From a virus, in the IMG/VR virus record IMGVR_UViG_3300006790_001506, positions 1-49,257 of that record: a DNA stretch of 49,257 nucleotides; one strand, 5' to 3'. Each line of letters opens with the position of its first letter. Position 1 is the stretch's first letter. Shown one piece after another: positions 1 to 7,003 of the stretch. Made by a program: the position numbers and the translations under genes. Under the pieces are notes generated by a model, which saw nothing but the letters and a program-made list of their open reading frames with translations, made no database searches and had not been told where the DNA came from.

Positions 1-180
1 CAGCAGCACCAGCAGCACCAGCAGCACCAGCAGCACCAGCAGCACCAGCAGCACCAGCAGCACCAGCAGGGCAGCACCGGCCGCGCCGCCGATCGTCAGC
101 ACCAGCAGGGCCGCAGATCGGCAGCAGTTCGAGGGCAGCACCAGCAGCAGGGCAGCAGCAGCACCATCAGGGCACCAGCT
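1..180. repeat. CAG-rich 9-bp minisatellite at window edge
   Basis: Seven perfect tandem copies of CAGCAGCAC run from position 1 to 63, followed by degenerate units (CAGCAGGGC, CAGCACCAG) to about 180. One forward frame stays open through it to a TAG near 290 but has no start codon, so I do not call a gene. The array touches the window edge, which is where assemblies often break, so its true length is unknown. Confidence 0.9.
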
Positions 181-192
181 CAACCCGGCCGC

Positions 193-309
193 GCGTCGGG
201 GAAATCTAATCGCGAGCGGCAGGGCGTCGGGGAAAAAGAGAAACCCCCGGCGGTTAACCGGGGGCGCGTCGGGGAAATACAGAGGCAGGTCTAGGCGCGT
301 CGGGGAAAA
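193..309 (+). repeat. Four phased copies of GCGTCGGGGAAA (iteron-like)
   Basis: Copies start at 193, 224, 266 and 297. The start-to-start spacings are 31, 42 and 31 bp, close to 3, 4 and 3 turns of B-DNA, so all four copies would lie on the same face of the helix. The block is non-coding, abuts the end of the HigA-like fragment and contains a leftward terminator between copies two and three. The function is unknown; iterons, terminase or integrase accessory sites are possible. Confidence 0.75.
231..264 (-). terminator. Intrinsic terminator of the leftward accessory operon
   Basis: Read on the minus strand, CCCCCGG pairs with CCGGGGG (244-250 with 258-264) around a 7-nt loop. It is followed by a T-rich run (TTTCTCTTTTT). 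It lies 46 nt beyond the stop of the last leftward gene, as expected for the end of that operon. Confidence 0.75.
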
Positions 310-471
310 TTATTTATCAGCGTCCATTGGATAATGGATTTTTTCATATTCCACAACGGAAGCGAAAAGTTTATCTAATTCTATCGCTTCAGGCGTATCG
401 GGCTCAGATCCCCAAATAGATTCTATTCGCGCTAACGCTTCGCGATATTCTTCTTCATTTTGTATAGCCAT
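310..471 (-). CDS. HigA-like antitoxin N-terminal fragment (53 aa)
   Basis: The start ATG at 471 follows AGGGAGAT by about 8 nt. The peptide has the pattern of the leader helices of HigA-type antitoxins: EEEYREALARIESIWG, then PDTPEAIELDKL, then VVEYEKIHYPM. In the family this stretch precedes an XRE helix-turn-helix. Here it stops just where that domain should begin, so it lacks DNA binding and no HigB-like toxin is visible nearby. The coding sequence is clearly more AT-rich than its neighbours, which suggests recent acquisition. It ends against the GCGTCGGGGAAA repeats. It could be a remnant, or a stand-alone helical binder of a host toxin. Confidence 0.7.
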   Translation of the reverse strand: MAIQNEEEYREALARIESIWGSEPDTPEAIELDKLFASVVEYEKIHYPMDADK

Positions 472-533
472 TTTCTCAATCTCCCTTGCAGCTCATGCCG
501 CCGTTTCGACTATCTTGGAATCCACCCGCGCAA

Positions 534-1541
534 TCAAGCGCGCATCGGCGGCCGTTGATCCATGGAACCCATACGCAACCCGCCGGGCCTGATCCGCACC
601 CGCGCAGCACGCGAGCCGGACACGCTCACCAGCGCGTCACCGGTGCCAAGGGTGCGGATTGTCTCAGCGCCTGCCCCCATGGTTTCAGCAGCCGCGCGCA
701 AGCCTTTTGCCTGCGACGGCGTGGCGGCGCGGAGTCCATGCTGGATCCGGGTGGCAAGCTGGCCTAGCACGGCGTCAGGCAGATCGGCCGGCGATTGGCT
801 GACATAGACCAGCGCCACGCCTTTCGAGCGGATCAGCCGAGTCACCTGCTCCACCCGCCGCACCAGCGCAGGCGGTGCATCCTGAAAAACCAAGTGCGCC
901 TCATCGATCATCACCAGCAGCCCGGGCGCGGCCACGTCGCCCAGCTCACCGAGGCCGCTGTAGAGCGAGTCCAGCAGATGCGCGCAATATGCACCATAGG
1001 CGCCCGGCAGATCGGCAAGCCAAGCCGCCCCGGCCACCGTCACGCCTTGAGCCCGGCGCGGGTCGAATGTGGCACGCCCGAACGCCCACGGTGCTGCGCG
1101 CTCCAGCCGCAGAATGGCGCGACCTACCGCCGCCACCGATTGCAGCGACACAAGCCCGTAGCGCGCCCCCAGATCACCGGCAGCGGCGGCCGTGTCGCTC
1201 AGCAGCGCGCGCAGATCGGCGAGCGATTGCACCGGGCGCCCGGTATCCTCAGCCCATGCTAGGGCAATGGCAAGCGCGCCTGCCTGGGCCGGGCTCAGAT
1301 CAAGCGCCCGCGCGACCATATCCGCGCCCATGGCATCAATCTGCATGCGTGGGCGGATCAACTGCCCCGCGCGCTCTAGGTCGCCTTTGGCATCGATCGC
1401 CAGCACAGGGCACGGCGCCCGGTCCAGGATAGCGGCGGCGCTTGTGGTTTTGCCGGTGCCCGTGGCGCCAAAAATACCGACATGACGGCAAAGCGCGTGC
1501 CAAGGGATAGAGGCGCCGGGGCCGAGGTGTAGCGCGGTCAT
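534..1541 (-). CDS. HerA-like P-loop ATPase (DUF853-type, 335 aa)
   Basis: Walker A is GATGTGKT (residues 25-32) and Walker B is LLVMIDEAH (208-216). They are followed by a sensor-like segment, VALVYVSQSPADLP, and then a C-terminal tail. The Walker B region, RLIRSKGVALVYVSQSP and the 'LATRIQHGLRAATPSQ' segment match the HerA/DUF853 (YjgR) branch of FtsK-HerA translocases. It is shorter than YjgR (about 500 aa), lacking the N-terminal part and C-terminal extension. The start overlaps the preceding gene's stop (ATGA). It is the only ATP-driven DNA motor seen outside the terminase, so a role in DNA translocation, replication or defence is plausible but unproven. Confidence 0.75.
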   Translation of the reverse strand: MTALHLGPGASIPWHALCRHVGIFGATGTGKTTSAAAILDRAPCPVLAIDAKGDLERAGQLIRPRMQIDAMGADMVARALDLSPAQAGALAIALAWAEDTGRPVQSLADLRALLSDTAAAAGDLGARYGLVSLQSVAAVGRAILRLERAAPWAFGRATFDPRRAQGVTVAGAAWLADLPGAYGAYCAHLLDSLYSGLGELGDVAAPGLLVMIDEAHLVFQDAPPALVRRVEQVTRLIRSKGVALVYVSQSPADLPDAVLGQLATRIQHGLRAATPSQAKGLRAAAETMGAGAETIRTLGTGDALVSVSGSRAARVRIRPGGLRMGSMDQRPPMRA

Positions 1542-1699
1542 GCTGCACCCCGCTCATGGTCAAAGTGCGATTCAAAACCATCATGCGCGGCGGCGCTGTC
1601 GATATTGCAGGCCAGCGCAAAAAACAGATCACGGGCTGCGATTTTGCCCATGTCATCAAGTCGGGCGGCGATAGCTCCAAGGCGGTATGATGCTTTCAT
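1538..1699 (-). CDS. Small hypothetical protein (53 aa)
   Basis: I place the start at 1699 rather than at an upstream in-frame ATG because GGAGT sits 7 nt before it. The product is a short, mostly helical protein (MKASYRLGAIAARLDD...). It has no signal peptide or membrane segment and I recognise no family. Its stop overlaps the start of the HerA-like gene (ATGA), so the two are probably translationally coupled. Confidence 0.6.
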   Translation of the reverse strand: MKASYRLGAIAARLDDMGKIAARDLFFALACNIDSAAAHDGFESHFDHERGAA

Positions 1700-1710
1700 G
1701 TCAAGACTCC

Positions 1711-1887
1711 TTATTGCGGCAACATTCCGTGCCGCGATTGAAACATTTGCGCGACGGCTGCCGCACAAATTGACCGCGCTTCCGCAATTTCTGCATCGGT
1801 GAATACGGGCGCGGCGTCACCGTCATTCAGCAAGAGCCCGGGCTCATCGGTCAAGGTGAGAATGAGGCCTGCTTGGTCAAGTGTCAT
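1711..1887 (-). CDS. Small hypothetical protein (58 aa)
   Basis: The ATG at 1887 overlaps the stop of the upstream 151-aa gene (ATGA) and follows GGGAGG by about 10 nt. The product begins MTLDQAGLILTLTDEPG, is acidic at the N-terminus and helical at the C-terminus. No family was recognised. Operon context, the Shine-Dalgarno and the overlap support it as real. Confidence 0.6.
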   Translation of the reverse strand: MTLDQAGLILTLTDEPGLLLNDGDAAPVFTDAEIAEARSICAAAVAQMFQSRHGMLPQ

Positions 1888-2339
1888 GCTGCAAACACCT
1901 CCCGACAGTGAAAGGCGACGAATTCACCCTTAGAGGGCCGATCCGCGCGAGTGACGCCGGGGCGCAGTTGCAACTTTGCGAAGATATTGCGCAATTCCAT
2001 TTCCGCCGTGCGCATGTAATCTGCGGCAGTGTCGGTTTCGCCGGGCCAGATGTAATGATTCCATTTTCCCGAGTAGGTGTTGGCGCCAGCCGGTGCGAAT
2101 TCGGGAAATTCAAAACGGCTGTGAACGTCGATTCCCATGGTATCAACGTCAATGTGCAGATACCAGAGCGGCCCGCGCTCAGTCTCCAGATACTCCGCAC
2201 GGAATTTGTATTCGTCCCGGAACCATTCGCCGCCGCGCGTCAGGTTGACGGGGATTCCGAGGGCATCGGTTGCGATTGCGGAAACCGCTTTCGCGATTTT
2301 CCGGCGCTTGGTATCGGTGGAAAGGAGTTTGCGTTTCAT
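1884..2339 (-). CDS. Hypothetical protein (151 aa)
   Basis: The start chosen is the ATG at 2339 (MKRKLLSTDTKRRK). It overlaps the stop of the preceding gene (ATGA) and has AAAGG upstream; an in-frame GTG three codons earlier is less likely. It has a basic N-terminus, then a mixed alpha/beta body rich in aromatic residues (WFRDEYKFRAEYLE, WYLHIDVDTMGIDVHSRFEF). No membrane segment or known motif is visible. It looks like a conserved phage/plasmid accessory protein of unknown role. Confidence 0.6.
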   Translation of the reverse strand: MKRKLLSTDTKRRKIAKAVSAIATDALGIPVNLTRGGEWFRDEYKFRAEYLETERGPLWYLHIDVDTMGIDVHSRFEFPEFAPAGANTYSGKWNHYIWPGETDTAADYMRTAEMELRNIFAKLQLRPGVTRADRPSKGEFVAFHCREVFAA

Positions 2340-2536
2340 GACTGGCACCTTTCGACCGGATATTCCATGGTGGGCAAATCGCTTTCCGCGAATGCCTCCG
2401 ATTCAATCGACATGGTTACGCACTTCAGCGCATTGGCCAGACGATTTGCCGAATTTACATCAAGATAAAAGGTTGCTCCGGTTGGCGGGTTGATTTGCAC
2501 CAGGTTGCGAAACCGCGATATTGACACCGTGGCCAT
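2336..2536 (-). CDS. Small hypothetical protein (66 aa)
   Basis: A compact small protein: MATVSISRFRNLVQINPP, then a strand-rich TFYLDVNSANRLANAL segment. There is no recognised family. It sits in a chain of overlapping leftward genes and its stop overlaps the next start by four bases. Confidence 0.55.
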   Translation of the reverse strand: MATVSISRFRNLVQINPPTGATFYLDVNSANRLANALKCVTMSIESEAFAESDLPTMEYPVERCQS

Positions 2537-2538
2537 GG

Positions 2539-2775
2539 TCAGGACTCCAATTCGGTAACGTGATCCGGATGCACAGAGACAAAGTGATATTTTGAATCGT
2601 GCGCATTTCCGGAAAGTTCAAGCGCCGTTTGCTCGCTCAGCACCCAGTGCGGGAATGGCTCGCCGTCGCAACCCCGCTCCCCAAAAACCACGGGCGTTCC
2701 TTCGGGAATGTCGAAGCTGTCGCGCAGGCTGAAATGCCCGGTTGTGAATTTGTTCGTGACGCCGCGTTTCATCAT
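2539..2775 (-). CDS. Small hypothetical protein (78 aa)
   Basis: The ATG at 2775 overlaps the methyltransferase stop (ATGA). The protein is predicted to be a small beta-rich domain (TPVVFGERGCDGEPFPHWVLSEQ...). No catalytic motif or membrane segment was seen. Coupling to the methyltransferase suggests joint expression, not necessarily joint function. Confidence 0.55.
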   Translation of the reverse strand: MMKRGVTNKFTTGHFSLRDSFDIPEGTPVVFGERGCDGEPFPHWVLSEQTALELSGNAHDSKYHFVSVHPDHVTELES

Positions 2776-4760
2776 TCCCCCTTTTCAATATAGAGCACCA
2801 CGGCCGAAACCCCGGTGCCGGATTCTTTGAACGTGCCCGCAGGCAGATCAGCCGTGAAATGCTCCACGGTTTCGAGCCATTCCCGGAAAGCCGTGGCGCG
2901 GCGATCCTGTTTGAACGCATAACCGGGCGCCAGAATTGCAGCCATGCGGCCGCCGGGTTTCAGGAATTCGAAGGCGTGGCGAATGTGGTCCATGTCCTGC
3001 CCATTCTCAAACGGCGGATTCATGATCACCGAGTCAAATTCGGCCACGGGCTCAGCTTCCATAAAATCCCAGCCGGCCAAAGTGCGGCCCTGCGTGGCAA
3101 GGAATTCGCGCAGCGTCCCGCTGATCTCATAGGCCACCACCTTTGCACCCGGCGCCCGGCGCAACACCGCATCCCAAAGCGCCCCGGTGCCCGCGTTGGG
3201 CTCAAGCACCTTGTCGCCGTCGCGCACCCCGAGATACCGCGCCAGCTCATCAGCGACGGCGGCAGGCGTCGGGAAAAAGCCTGCGATCTTTTGGCGGCTG
3301 ATCTTTTCGCGGGCCGCCCGTTCCTCATCGGCGCGCTTTTCTTCGGCGCTCTTCGGTTTGGCCAGTGCCCAGAAGGCCCGCGCGGCCGGGGTATCCGTGG
3401 CGGGCTGGCCCGTCTGCCGCCCTGCGTCGTAATAACCGGAATTGCTGTAATCGATCCTTTCCCGGGCCAGCTCCAGCGCGGCAGCCTTGGTGCGCAGGTT
3501 GGCCAATTCCGGCGGCACCTCGCCCGCGTCGTGCAGATCGGCCAGCGCTCGCAGTGCGGTTTGTGCACGCTGCAGGTTGTCGGCCTGCTGCCGCGCACCC
3601 GCCGCTTGCCGCTGCCGCTTGGGCGTGTTGGTCAGCCGATCGGCGCGGCCGTTGTCAATCGCGCCCTGCAGCCCGTCAGCGATGCCGCGCAGCTTGTCTG
3701 CGAGCCCGGCCGGGGCAGCGGGTGCAGCCTGCGGCGTGTCGCCTGCCTCTGCCTGCGGTGCTGTCCCGGCTTGTCCTGCCAGGAACGCGCGGGCGGTTTC
3801 CGGATCCTTGAAAGCAAACCCGCCGGGCGTCTTGCCCCACTGCCGCGACCACCAACCGCCGAGGGCCTTGGCGGCGTCGTTCTGGGCTTCCCAGATCTCG
3901 CGCGCCACGCGCTCAGACGGCACGGCAAGCCACATTTGAAAGCCCTTTTTCGTGTGGGTATGCTCCTGCAGATCGAACGCGCCGCCGGTTGCCGCCTCAG
4001 CGGCGGGCGCGGCTTCTGCCTTGGGTGCATCAACCGCCCATTCCGCAAAGGCGGGAATCGAACTTGCCGGATTCTCGCTGTAGAAAGGGCGTTTCGAGAC
4101 GCGCCAGCCGTCGCCGTGGCGGCTGCCTTCTTTCAGGTAATAGCCGCCACCCATTGACCACTTTTCGCGATGCTCAGCGGATTCGGGGGCGTCGGCCAAG
4201 AATGCGGTTTCCGTGTGGTTCCGCGCCGCCTTGCGCATTTCCGGGAAAAGGTCGCGTTTGTGGGTGGAGAAGCCAAGCACAATTGCGCGGGTCGTGGTGC
4301 TGCCGTAGTAGTCCGACATGGAGTCGCTACGGTCTGAGACGTATTCAGCCACCAGCACCGCCTTTGCATTGGCGGGAATCTTGGGCGCGATCTCAGCCAC
4401 CCATGCCGCCGCGCGCGCTTTTGTTTCTTCAGCTTCCTGGGCGCGTTTGGCCCGTTCGTCAGCCTGTCGGGCTTTGGCGTCGTGCAGAATCTCGGCCGTG
4501 TTTTCAACAGTGGCGAGTCCGAGGGCTGCGGCGGCATCGATCCACGGCGCCGCAATGCCTTGCAGCACCTCCACCATGGTCAGATCCTCCCAAATCACGG
4601 TAAGCGTATAGGACTCGGCCTGCATGCCGCCTGCGCCGATCGAATAGAGCGCCGCCCCGTGGTTTTCCTGCACGTCAGCAATCACGCTAGCTTTCCCGTA
4701 GTTGTGCTGATAAACCGGGGTTCCGACTTTGGGCGCGGCGGTTTTGGTGTCGGTCATCAT
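2772..4760 (-). CDS. Large DNA methyltransferase with long N-terminal region (662 aa)
   Basis: The C-terminal third is a class I SAM methyltransferase. It has motif I VLEPNAGTGAL (about residue 520), the acidic strand VVAYEIS, and motif IV NPPF (about residue 580), the signature of N6-adenine DNA methylation. An FPTPAAVADELARYLG lead-in precedes it, as in plasmid/phage orphan methyltransferases. The first ~450 residues contain no motif I recognise: a beta-rich start, then Ala/Gln-rich helical segments. I place the start at 4760 (MMTD) because AAGGA lies about 8 nt upstream; the ATG at 4778 lacks a good ribosome site. No restriction endonuclease lies beside it. It probably protects phage DNA or alters host methylation. 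Confidence 0.75.
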   Translation of the reverse strand: MMTDTKTAAPKVGTPVYQHNYGKASVIADVQENHGAALYSIGAGGMQAESYTLTVIWEDLTMVEVLQGIAAPWIDAAAALGLATVENTAEILHDAKARQADERAKRAQEAEETKARAAAWVAEIAPKIPANAKAVLVAEYVSDRSDSMSDYYGSTTTRAIVLGFSTHKRDLFPEMRKAARNHTETAFLADAPESAEHREKWSMGGGYYLKEGSRHGDGWRVSKRPFYSENPASSIPAFAEWAVDAPKAEAAPAAEAATGGAFDLQEHTHTKKGFQMWLAVPSERVAREIWEAQNDAAKALGGWWSRQWGKTPGGFAFKDPETARAFLAGQAGTAPQAEAGDTPQAAPAAPAGLADKLRGIADGLQGAIDNGRADRLTNTPKRQRQAAGARQQADNLQRAQTALRALADLHDAGEVPPELANLRTKAAALELARERIDYSNSGYYDAGRQTGQPATDTPAARAFWALAKPKSAEEKRADEERAAREKISRQKIAGFFPTPAAVADELARYLGVRDGDKVLEPNAGTGALWDAVLRRAPGAKVVAYEISGTLREFLATQGRTLAGWDFMEAEPVAEFDSVIMNPPFENGQDMDHIRHAFEFLKPGGRMAAILAPGYAFKQDRRATAFREWLETVEHFTADLPAGTFKESGTGVSAVVLYIEKGE

Positions 4761-4801
4761 GTCTAGTTTTCCTTGCATATCTCTTGAAAGTTGAAGGCGG
4801 G

Positions 4802-5701
4802 TCAGCCCGGGAATGCTTCCAGCTCGGCGCCGTCGCAGAATGCGTCACGCAAGCGCTCTTCACCCGTCCAGAAGCCCAGAACGGAATGCCTGCCAGCGGC
4901 AAGGGTGCCCATTTTCTCGCGGCGCCTGTGCAGCTCCGTCAACAGATCGGACACGCGGTCGCGGATTGCCCGGCAAAGCGCGGGATACCCCGGCGCCCCT
5001 TTGATAGCGCGGCGCTCTTTCAGGATCCCGATGATCTCCGCGCGGATCGTCGCTGCGTCTGCGCGGTGCTGCGCCCAACGGCTGCCGGCCTGCCACGCGG
5101 TGTTATATTCGCGGGCGGATTCGGCGGCACCCTTGGCCAGTTCATCAGCAGCGCGGGCGGCGGCGCGTAGTGGTGCAATGTCGTCTTTGTCACCGTGGCG
5201 CACCCAATAGGAGTCTTCACGGTCGCTTGCGTAAACCTTAGAAAAGTCGATCAGCGCGCAGGATTGGTTAGCGCCGTCTTGATATGCCGCGACAAAGCGC
5301 GCTTGCCCGCCACAGCCGCGCACCTGGTAGACCAATCCATAAATCAGTCCCCCGCCGTCTTTGAACGACTCTCCGTGCGGGTTGTCGTACCAACCGCCAT
5401 CGTTTGAAAAATAGCCGTGACGCCCGCCGGGTTCGGTAGCAACGCGGCCCACAAGTCGCAGCCCGAACGACTCCGGGTTTTCGACGTAAACGGACCCGGC
5501 CTTGTCTGCGTCGAAGCCGGCGCGCATGGCGTGACCACGGATCGGCGCGGGGTAGCGCGCTTTGCCTGCGGCCACGTCTGCACGGGCAAGCTGCATGCAA
5601 TATGTCGCTTTCCCTTCTGGGTAGTCATACCACGCGCGGCGGTAGACCGCCTTTTGCATATGCCAGCGGAACGCAGCGCGAAGTTGGGGGGTAATGCTCA
5701 T
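4802..5701 (-). CDS. Hypothetical protein (299 aa)
   Basis: The N-terminal two thirds are rich in aromatic residues and glycine (YDYPEGKATYCMQLARAD, GRHGYFSNDGGWYDNPHGESF, YGLVYQVRGCGGQARFVAAYQDG). They include a possible metal- or nucleotide-binding fold I cannot name. The C-terminal third (from about residue 175) is helical and probably coiled coil (ALRAAARAADELAKGAAESARE, RDRVSDLLTELHRRREKM). There is no signal peptide. It resembles large unknown proteins of alphaproteobacterial plasmids and phages that travel with methyltransferase genes. Confidence 0.6.
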   Translation of the reverse strand: MSITPQLRAAFRWHMQKAVYRRAWYDYPEGKATYCMQLARADVAAGKARYPAPIRGHAMRAGFDADKAGSVYVENPESFGLRLVGRVATEPGGRHGYFSNDGGWYDNPHGESFKDGGGLIYGLVYQVRGCGGQARFVAAYQDGANQSCALIDFSKVYASDREDSYWVRHGDKDDIAPLRAAARAADELAKGAAESAREYNTAWQAGSRWAQHRADAATIRAEIIGILKERRAIKGAPGYPALCRAIRDRVSDLLTELHRRREKMGTLAAGRHSVLGFWTGEERLRDAFCDGAELEAFPG

Positions 5702-5712
5702 GTTTCGACTCC

Positions 5713-5904
5713 TCAGATCAGCCGGCGAAAAAACGCAGCGGCGCGGAAGTGATCAGCGGCCGCATTGCGGCAGCACTGGGCGGATTCGCGGTCGCCCTGG
5801 CGCTCTAGGTCGGCAGCATTGCGCAGCGCCTGCCAGGCGTCCGACGCTGCGGCGGCGCTGTATTCGCGGAACTGGTGTTCCTGGGAAAATGCAATTGCGG
5901 TCAT
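5713..5904 (-). CDS. Small helical hypothetical protein (63 aa)
   Basis: The start at 5904 (MTAIAFSQEHQ) is preceded by GTGAGG. The composition is helix-forming with repeated Ala/Arg (DAWQALRNAADLERQG, AAADHFRAAAFFRRL). No family was recognised. It lies 11 nt before the 299-aa gene in the same operon. Confidence 0.55.
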   Translation of the reverse strand: MTAIAFSQEHQFREYSAAAASDAWQALRNAADLERQGDRESAQCCRNAAADHFRAAAFFRRLI

Positions 5905-5915
5905 GGTGTTGTGCC

Positions 5916-5999
5916 TCACTTGGCCAGGCTCACGCCGCGGCGGGTTTCGATCTCGCGGACCAGGGCGGCCAGGGCGTCGGGCGGGGTTTGCAGGGTCAT
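5916..5999 (-). CDS. Leader microprotein of the accessory operon (27 aa)
   Basis: ATG at 5999 with a strong GAGGAA 7 nt upstream opens a 27-codon frame (MTLQTPPDALAALVREIETR...). Its TGA lies 11 nt before the next start. It is the first reading frame after the control region with palindromic sites at 6025 and 6058, so it is probably the first translated cistron. Its small size leaves open that it only couples translation. Confidence 0.5.
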   Translation of the reverse strand: MTLQTPPDALAALVREIETRRGVSLAK

Positions 6000-6024
6000 C
6001 GCTGATTCCTCGTTAGCGGGTTTG

Positions 6025-6072
6025 TCACGTCAAAGGTGAAACTATGCAGACCCCCGGTCAAGCGAAAAGTGA
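6025..6072. promoter_or_regulatory. Two 15-bp palindromic sites upstream of the leftward operon
   Basis: The sites are TCACG-TCAAA-GGTGA at 6025-6039 and TCAAG-CGAAA-AGTGA at 6058-6072, 33 bp apart (about three helical turns). Both belong to the TCACG-N5-CGTGA family found at other unit boundaries. They lie 25-75 bp upstream of the first leftward start (5999), where an operator would act on its promoter. Confidence 0.6.
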
Positions 6073-6246
6073 GAGTCACGCAAAAATCCCGGCGGGCCGA
6101 TTTGACCCCCGGTGCCAGCCCGGCAACGTCGAACAGCAGAAGATCGGTGCACCAACCCGGCAGCGTCGATCGGCGGCAGCTCGGGGCCGGCCGACGCCGC
6201 AGCACCTCGACGCACCGCCCACCCTCAGCCGCACGGCCCGGGTCGC

Positions 6247-6292
6247 AGGCCCCAGAGAAATCTGCACCTGGAGGCCCCAGAGAAATCTGCAC
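6247..6292 (+). repeat. Tandem pair of 19-bp direct repeat (left pair)
   Basis: Two identical copies of GCCCCAGAGAAATCTGCAC, extended by AG on the left, start at 6247 and 6272 (25-bp period). A second pair with the same core lies at 6635-6680. The second copy ends where the leftward terminator's T-tract begins. Confidence 0.85.
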
Positions 6293-6293
6293 G

Positions 6294-6328
6294 AAAAAAC
6301 CCGCAGCCTCATCTGAGAACTGCGGGTT
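6294..6328 (-). terminator. Leftward intrinsic terminator with no upstream gene
   Basis: On the minus strand, AACCCGCAG (6320-6328) pairs with CTGCGGGTT (6298-6306) across a 13-nt loop and runs straight into TTTTTT (6294-6299). The structure is well formed for leftward transcripts and poor for rightward ones. No leftward protein gene lies upstream, which implies a short leftward RNA starting in the control region. Confidence 0.65.
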
Positions 6329-6509
6329 AACTGGTCAACGTAAACTGTATGGGTCGGGCAAAATCTGAATGGTTTCGGTCAACTTGAAGCGTGGCTCACC
6401 CACGCACGGCGGAGGGAATCTTGAGTTGCATCGGCGATCCCATTGGTTCGGATTTTTATGCCCGGATCCACACCGGGCGAGCATATCATTTCAGGCCGGC
6501 GAAAGGGTT

Positions 6510-6536
6510 CTACAGGGTCAGAGCGGTGCGCTTCAT
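6510..6536 (-). other. Eight-codon leftward ORF behind a strong ribosome site
   Basis: AAGGAG (6543-6548) stands 6 nt before ATG at 6536, giving MKRTALTL and a TAG. The initiation signal is as good as any in the window but the frame is tiny. It may be a leader peptide of the presumed leftward RNA that ends at 6294, or the start of a decayed gene. Confidence 0.35.
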
Positions 6537-6612
6537 GGCGATCTCCTTGTTCTGGGTGTGGCCAGTTCCATCGTTTCAACGAATCCAGAATTACCCTCGG
6601 TGTCTCATTCTG

Positions 6613-6627
6613 TCAACCCAAAAGTGA
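6613..6627. promoter_or_regulatory. Palindromic 15-mer (TCAAC-CCAAA-AGTGA)
   Basis: This is a member of the recurrent palindrome family with half-sites TCAAC and, on the other strand, TCACT. It lies immediately left of the right-hand direct-repeat pair and about 155 bp upstream of the first rightward early gene. Confidence 0.5.
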
Positions 6628-6634
6628 AAGTCAC

Positions 6635-6680
6635 GCCCCAGAGAAATCTGCACCAACCGGAGCCCCAGAGAAAATCACAC
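6635..6680 (+). repeat. Tandem pair of 19-bp direct repeat (right pair)
   Basis: One exact copy of GCCCCAGAGAAATCTGCAC (6635-6653) is followed 27 bp later by a diverged copy, GCCCCAGAGAAAATCACAC (6662-6680). The pair sits between two palindromic 15-mers (6613 and 6685), directly upstream of the early operon. Confidence 0.8.
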
Positions 6681-6684
6681 ACTT

Positions 6685-6699
6685 TCACATCTAACTTGA
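6685..6699. promoter_or_regulatory. Palindromic 15-mer upstream of the early operon
   Basis: TCACA-TCTAA-CTTGA has the same architecture as the other 15-mers. Its right arm runs into TTGACT, a good -35 hexamer for rightward transcription toward the gene at 6782. That placement fits an operator overlapping the early promoter. I could not fix the -10. Confidence 0.5.
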
Positions 6700-6781
6700 C
6701 TTTATGCGGTCGACGCGTCAGGGTCGTGTGGTCCAGCGGCTGAGTCTGCTGCATCTTTCAACTTTCAAGGGTGAATCACCA

Positions 6782-7003
6782 ATGCCGAGCATCCAGATCA
6801 AATCTGAAACCGCCGACCTGCTGCGCGCCGCAGCACCCAAGCTGGGCCTCCGCCCCAGTGATGAGCGCGAGACCGTGGCGCCTGGGATCGAGGTTGTCCA
6901 CCTCAATGAGTTCGAGCACCTGAGCCTCGATACCTTCCGGCGGGCGAAGAAGGTCAGCATCGACACCGCAATCCAGCGCATCGTGAAGAAGGTGATGGCA
7001 TGA
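6782..7003 (+). CDS. First early-operon protein, hypothetical (73 aa)
   Basis: The start at 6782 (MPSIQIKSETADLLRA) follows AAGGGTGA by about 7 nt; the upstream in-frame ATG has no ribosome site. The C-terminal half is helical (DTFRRAKKVSIDTAIQRIVKK). No family was recognised. The stop overlaps the ACP start (ATGA), so the two are co-translated, and it may be an ACP partner or a regulator. Confidence 0.6.
   Translation: MPSIQIKSETADLLRAAAPKLGLRPSDERETVAPGIEVVHLNEFEHLSLDTFRRAKKVSIDTAIQRIVKKVMA

Larger units (their letters stand above)
6000..6781. other. Gene-free control region between divergent operons
   Basis: About 780 bp separate the leftward accessory operon from the rightward early operon. 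I see no credible protein gene. Contents: palindromic 15-mers at 6025, 6058, 6613 and 6685; two pairs of a 19-bp direct repeat at 6247-6292 and 6635-6680; a leftward terminator at 6294-6328; and a leftward Shine-Dalgarno plus 8-codon frame at 6510-6548. This is where early promoters and their operators are expected. Confidence 0.7.

Noticed and set aside
1-292. Open frame through the CAG repeat (Gln-Gln-His)n
   Set aside because: No start codon in the window and the reading simply reflects repeat periodicity.
193-309. CRISPR array
   Set aside because: Repeats are only 13 bp, spacers are 18-29 bp of unlike composition and no cas genes are present.
310-471. Complete HigBA toxin-antitoxin system
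   Set aside because: The antitoxin lacks its DNA-binding domain and no HigB-like ORF adjoins it.
2859-4157. 432-aa plus-strand ORF opposite the large methyltransferase
   Set aside because: It is antisense to a gene with clear motifs; composition is Arg/Pro/Cys-rich as in GC-rich shadow frames.
6369-6743. Overlapping short ORFs in all frames of the control region
   Set aside because: No ribosome site, no family resemblance and they cross regulatory repeats.
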